From positions 1,116,001 to 1,180,000 of the forward strand of contig CP171222.1 in NCBI GenBank assembly GCA_050908895.1: a DNA stretch of 64,000 bases, read 5' to 3'. Numbering within the stretch: the first letter of the stretch is position 1; each line of letters begins with the position of its first letter. The notes under the pieces were generated by a model, which did not search any database, was not told the origin of the DNA, and worked only from the letters and a program-made list of their open reading frames with translations. The DNA comes from S5-A14a sp050908895. Lineage in GTDB: Bacteria; Bacillota; Clostridia; Peptostreptococcales; Anaerovoracaceae. Shown here piece by piece: positions 60,965-64,000 of this stretch. The position numbers and the translations under genes are program-made.

Positions 60965-62989
60965 ATGGATCTAACTGTTTTAAGTTGGGCAGCTCCTGTG
61001 TCTGCAATAATCGGACTATTCGTTGCTTTCGCTCTTGCTACATGGATTAGCAAAGAAGATGAAGGTACGGACAGAATGAAGGAAATTGCAGGATATATCA
61101 GAGAGGGAGCTATGGCATTCCTTAGAAGAGAATACAGCACAATGGTAATCGTTATCGTTGCTTTATTCCTTCTAATTGGTATTGGATTAAATAACTGGAT
61201 TACTGCCAGACTATATGTTCTAGGTGCACTTCTATCAGTTTTTGCAGGATTTTTCGGAATGAAAGTTGCTACACTTGGTAACGTAAGGACTGCATGGGCT
61301 GCTAAACAGTCAGGAATGACTAGAGCACTTAAGGTTGCTTTCAGATCAGGGGCTGTGATGGGACTATGCGTTTCTGGACTTGGTTTGCTGGGAATTGGTA
61401 TTGTTTTTGTAGCTTTTGATTTGGCTACAGTGGTAGAATGTGTTACAGGATTTGGACTAGGTGCTTCGTCAATGGCTCTATTCGGTAGAGTAGGTGGAGG
61501 TATATACACCAAGGCTGCTGACGTTGGTGCTGACCTTGTTGGTAAGGTAGAAGCTGGTATTCCTGAAGACGATCCTAGAAATCCAGCTGTAATTGCAGAC
61601 AATGTGGGTGACAATGTAGGTGACGTTGCTGGTATGGGATCTGACTTATTTGAGTCATATGTAGGTTCTATTATTTCAGCAATTACACTATCAGCTGTTG
61701 CTGCTGCAAACTCTGTTAATATCGGTGCAGGTTTTGATGAGGTTACTGCAGCTTTATTCCCGTTAGTTCTTGCTGGAATAGGTATTCTTGCTTCAGTAAT
61801 TGGAATTTTACTCGTTAGAGGCAAGGAAGGTGGAAATCCGGCTTCAGCTCTAAACATGGGTACATATGTTGCTGGTGCTATTGTGATAGTTGCATCACTT
61901 GCATTGAGCAACGCGATGCTGGGAAGTATGAACTATGCTTTCGCAATTATCGCAGGTCTCGCTGTCGGTATTGCAATAGGTAAAGTTACGGAGATCTATA
62001 CATCTGCTGATTATGGTCACGTTAAGAAAATTGCTGATCAGTCTGAAACTGGTGCGGCTACAACAATCATTAGTGGTCTTGGTGTTGGAATGATGTCAAC
62101 ATTCTGGCCAATCATATTCATCGGTATTGGTATTTTCGTAGCATACTATTTTGCCGGTCTATATGGAATCGCCCTTGCTGCTGTTGGAATGCTTTCAACA
62201 ACAGGTATGACAGTTGCAGTTGACGCTTACGGTCCTGTATCAGACAATGCTGGAGGTATTGCTGAAATGTCAGAGCTACCTCACGATGTAAGAGAAATTA
62301 CAGACAAACTTGATGCTGTTGGTAACACAACTGCTGCTATTGGTAAAGGCTTTGCAATTGGTTCTGCAGCTCTAACTGCACTTGCATTATTTGCTGCATT
62401 CTCCGAAGTTGCATCCCTGGAAAATGTAAGTTTGATTGATCCAATCGTAATCATCGGTGTATTCATCGGAGCTATGCTACCGTTCCTATTCTCAGCTATG
62501 ACAATGAATTCTGTTGGTAAGGCTGCTTTTGAAATGATTGAAGAAGTTAGAAGACAGTTCAGAGAACATAGGGGAATCATGGAGGGTACTGAGAAGCCGG
62601 ACTATGCTAGATGCGTACATATCTCAACTGGTGCTGCTCTTAAAGAAATGGTGATGCCTGGTTTAATGGCTATTATTGCACCTCTTGCTGTAGGTTTTGT
62701 TCTTGGAGCTGCTGCACTTGCTGGAATGCTTGCTGGTGCGCTTTCTGCCGGTGTACTACTTGCTATCATGATGGCCAATGCTGGTGGAGCATGGGATAAT
62801 GCTAAGAAATACGTAGAAGAAGGTAACCACGGTGGCAAGGGTTCTGATACTCATAAGGCTACTGTTGTTGGTGACACTGTAGGGGATCCATTTAAGGATA
62901 CTTCCGGTCCATCTATCAACATCCTGATTAAGCTTATGACAATTGTATCTGTTGTATTTGCACCACTATTCGGCTCAGGCTTATTCTAA
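60965..62989 (+). CDS. hppA: Membrane-bound ion-pumping pyrophosphatase
   Basis: This 674-residue protein has about 16 membrane helices and couples hydrolysis of pyrophosphate to H+ or Na+ export. The catalytic block GIPEDDPRNPAVIADNVGDNVGDVAGMGSDLFESY and a second acidic block near the end (GDTVGDPFKDTSGPSINILIKL) hold the Mg-pyrophosphate ligands. The helix motif GNTTAAIGKG has alanine at the position that is lysine in K+-independent enzymes, so a K+-dependent type is likely. Whether it pumps Na+ or H+ is not decided. GAGGAGGAGAG precedes the ATG. Confidence 0.96.
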   Translation: MDLTVLSWAAPVSAIIGLFVAFALATWISKEDEGTDRMKEIAGYIREGAMAFLRREYSTMVIVIVALFLLIGIGLNNWITARLYVLGALLSVFAGFFGMKVATLGNVRTAWAAKQSGMTRALKVAFRSGAVMGLCVSGLGLLGIGIVFVAFDLATVVECVTGFGLGASSMALFGRVGGGIYTKAADVGADLVGKVEAGIPEDDPRNPAVIADNVGDNVGDVAGMGSDLFESYVGSIISAITLSAVAAANSVNIGAGFDEVTAALFPLVLAGIGILASVIGILLVRGKEGGNPASALNMGTYVAGAIVIVASLALSNAMLGSMNYAFAIIAGLAVGIAIGKVTEIYTSADYGHVKKIADQSETGAATTIISGLGVGMMSTFWPIIFIGIGIFVAYYFAGLYGIALAAVGMLSTTGMTVAVDAYGPVSDNAGGIAEMSELPHDVREITDKLDAVGNTTAAIGKGFAIGSAALTALALFAAFSEVASLENVSLIDPIVIIGVFIGAMLPFLFSAMTMNSVGKAAFEMIEEVRRQFREHRGIMEGTEKPDYARCVHISTGAALKEMVMPGLMAIIAPLAVGFVLGAAALAGMLAGALSAGVLLAIMMANAGGAWDNAKKYVEEGNHGGKGSDTHKATVVGDTVGDPFKDTSGPSINILIKLMTIVSVVFAPLFGSGLF

Positions 62990-63007
62990 AACTAAATAAG
63001 GTTATAT

Positions 63008-63056
63008 AATATCCGTTGGGGTGAATGAAAAATTTCATTCCAGCGGATATTTTTTA
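63008..63056 (+). terminator. Terminator after hppA
   Basis: AATATCCG plus GAATGAAA pair with TTTCATTC and CGGATATT across short mismatches; the T-run TTTTTT follows. Confidence 0.88.
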
Positions 63057-63178
63057 TAATTTCAATTGAAAAGACATATACCAACTCGCTATGATTTCTT
63101 GGCAACAAAGCAAAAGGATGTAGAATGATTAAGAATTCAAAAAATTATAAAAACAAGTTGAACACCAAAAAATAAAAA

Positions 63179-63207
63179 TTGACATTTTTAATTTATAAAT
63201 ATATGAT
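63179..63207 (+). promoter_or_regulatory. Promoter of the cobalamin transport unit
   Basis: TTGACA, 17 bases, TATGAT, just before the riboswitch. Confidence 0.8.
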
Positions 63208-63214
63208 TAATATA

Positions 63215-63366
63215 TAAGTTTTTTATAAAGGAAGTTGGTTAGAATCCACTCAGTCCCGCTACCGTGAAGCACGAATATATACTATATTACGTGATAAGAC
63301 GGATACTTTATAAGAATATAATTATTTTCTGCGAGGACGGAGTTAAATATATAATTTGTGTATAGT
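63215..63366 (+). promoter_or_regulatory. Cobalamin (B12) riboswitch aptamer
   Basis: The core reads GGAAGTTGGTTAGAATCC followed by CAGTCCCGCTACCGTGA, the pattern of the conserved B12-box core (normally GGTGNAAATCC...CCCGCNACTGT). A hairpin CACGAATATA/TATATTACGTG and GACGGATAC follow, like the 3' core. Together with a permease gene downstream it is almost certainly a cobalamin aptamer. Exact ends are estimated. Confidence 0.82.
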
Positions 63367-63367
63367 T

Positions 63368-63398
63368 TTGCTCTGGAGACAGAGCAATTTTTCTTTTT
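63368..63398 (+). terminator. Riboswitch expression-platform terminator
   Basis: TTGCTCTG, loop GAGA, CAGAGCAA, then TTTTTCTTTTT. It ends the transcript when cobalamin is bound, by analogy with other B12 leaders. Confidence 0.8.
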
Positions 63399-63422
63399 GT
63401 AAAAGAAAATAAAGGATGTTGT

Positions 63423-64000
63423 ATGAAAAAATCTATAGAGGAATACAAGGGATATATTAAGAAAAAAGAACTATTTTTAGTAACACTATCTCTTCTTATT
63501 ATATTTTTTTCGGTTATTGCTATTAGTGCCGGTTCTTCGAACATGGGAATTTCAGATGTTGTTTACGGGTTATTAAGAATTGGTGATGAAAAGGTTATAA
63601 ACATAATATATAAAATTAGACTATTGAGAATATTAGCTGCAATTGCTACAGGTATGTCATTAGCTTATGCAGGGATGGTATTACAGACAATATTAAATAA
63701 TCCTCTGGCATCTCCATCAACTCTGGGGATAAATAGCGCAGCAGCTTTTGGAGCAAACATAGGTATAATTGTTTTAGGTTTTGGAACAGCAAATGCGGCC
63801 ATAGATTTAGGCGTAGGATTTTCGGCTTTTATAAGTGCTATTATATCTTCTTTAATTATTATAGTTTTAGCTAGAGCAAAAGCATTTTCTAGACATGCTA
63901 TACTTCTTGCTGGTGTGGCAATGGGATCTTTCTTTGCTGCTGGTACTACAGCAATACAGTATTTTGCTGAGGATAATCAGGTTGCTTCCGCTGTATTTTG
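63423..64000 (+). CDS. FecCD-family ABC permease, probable cobalamin/corrinoid importer (3' partial)
   Basis: The frame from ATG at 63423 (AAAGGATG upstream) runs to the window edge without a stop, about 192 residues. It has a basic start, then membrane helices and the FecCD/BtuC signature: RLLRILAAIATGMSLAYAGMVLQTILNNPLASPSTLGI. These permeases pair with an ATPase and a binding protein to import cobalamin, haem or siderophores. The upstream B12 riboswitch makes cobalamin the most likely cargo. The ATPase and binding-protein genes should follow outside the window. Confidence 0.88.
   Translation, partial: MKKSIEEYKGYIKKKELFLVTLSLLIIFFSVIAISAGSSNMGISDVVYGLLRIGDEKVINIIYKIRLLRILAAIATGMSLAYAGMVLQTILNNPLASPSTLGINSAAAFGANIGIIVLGFGTANAAIDLGVGFSAFISAIISSLIIIVLARAKAFSRHAILLAGVAMGSFFAAGTTAIQYFAEDNQVASAVF

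Noticed and set aside
60922..61911. 329-codon open frame on the minus strand
   Set aside because: It is fully antisense to the conserved hppA gene, is poor in normal start context and has a low-complexity Pro/Ala/Ser/Thr composition expected of a reverse frame of a Gly/Ala-rich membrane protein.

Overview
The window is 64 kb of AT-rich DNA from a Gram-positive anaerobe of the Clostridia. The evidence is a tig-clpP-clpX-lon operon, a rimP-nusA-ylxR-ylxQ-infB-rbfA-truB-ribF-rpsO-pnp order, a CIRCE element, class C sortase pili, a 15-gene tRNA operon, sigma-54 and a membrane pyrophosphatase. A surface lifestyle is suggested by cell-wall sorting signals, pili and a phosphorylcholine module. The genus cannot be fixed from sequence alone; an oral or gut Family XIII (Mogibacterium/Eubacterium-like) or Peptostreptococcaceae relative is a guess.

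Layout. 1-7.2 kb: the C-terminal end of a repeat-rich wall-anchored protein, then a choline cluster (a winged-helix + LicC + LicA fusion, a second LicC-type cytidylyltransferase, a BCCT transporter) and a secreted choline-binding protein with a CHAP hydrolase domain. 7.2-9.4 kb: a divergent Crp/Fnr regulator with deoC, and a CYTH-domain protein. 9.4-20.6 kb: tig, clpP, an enlarged clpX, lon, engB, hpt, a membrane protein, a PHP phosphoesterase, glpP and a beta-CASP metallo-hydrolase. 20.6-26.5 kb: an EamA exporter, a small phage-like protein and a three-gene sortase/pilin operon. 26.6-28.2 kb: 15 tRNA genes behind tandem promoters. 28.3-34.1 kb: a FemABX ligase, tdk, a GTPase with a membrane tail, and a decayed wall-anchored 5'-nucleotidase. 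34.1-46.1 kb: the translation/RNA operon, including an NrnA-TruB fusion. 46.2-50.2 kb: a group II intron remnant and a two-gene nitrogenase-like operon whose first gene fuses a NifH-type ATPase to a NifD-type catalytic subunit. 50.3-64 kb: CIRCE-controlled clpB, nth, SEC-C protein with hom, trmL, rpoN, gap-pgk-tpiA-secG, hppA, and a cobalamin riboswitch in front of a FecCD permease that runs off the window.

How genes work together. The choline genes make a complete uptake, phosphorylation and CDP-activation route, and the choline-binding hydrolase is a natural client of the decorated envelope. The pilus operon carries its own polymerising sortase. The nitrogenase-like pair encodes a reductase component and both halves of a catalytic component in only two genes. 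None of the cofactor-assembly nif genes is in view, so it is more likely a tetrapyrrole-, sulfur- or other small-molecule reductase than a nitrogen fixer. It is the best candidate here for a poorly described system.

Limits. All calls come from reading the sequence and from recalled family motifs. No search, alignment or structure prediction was run.
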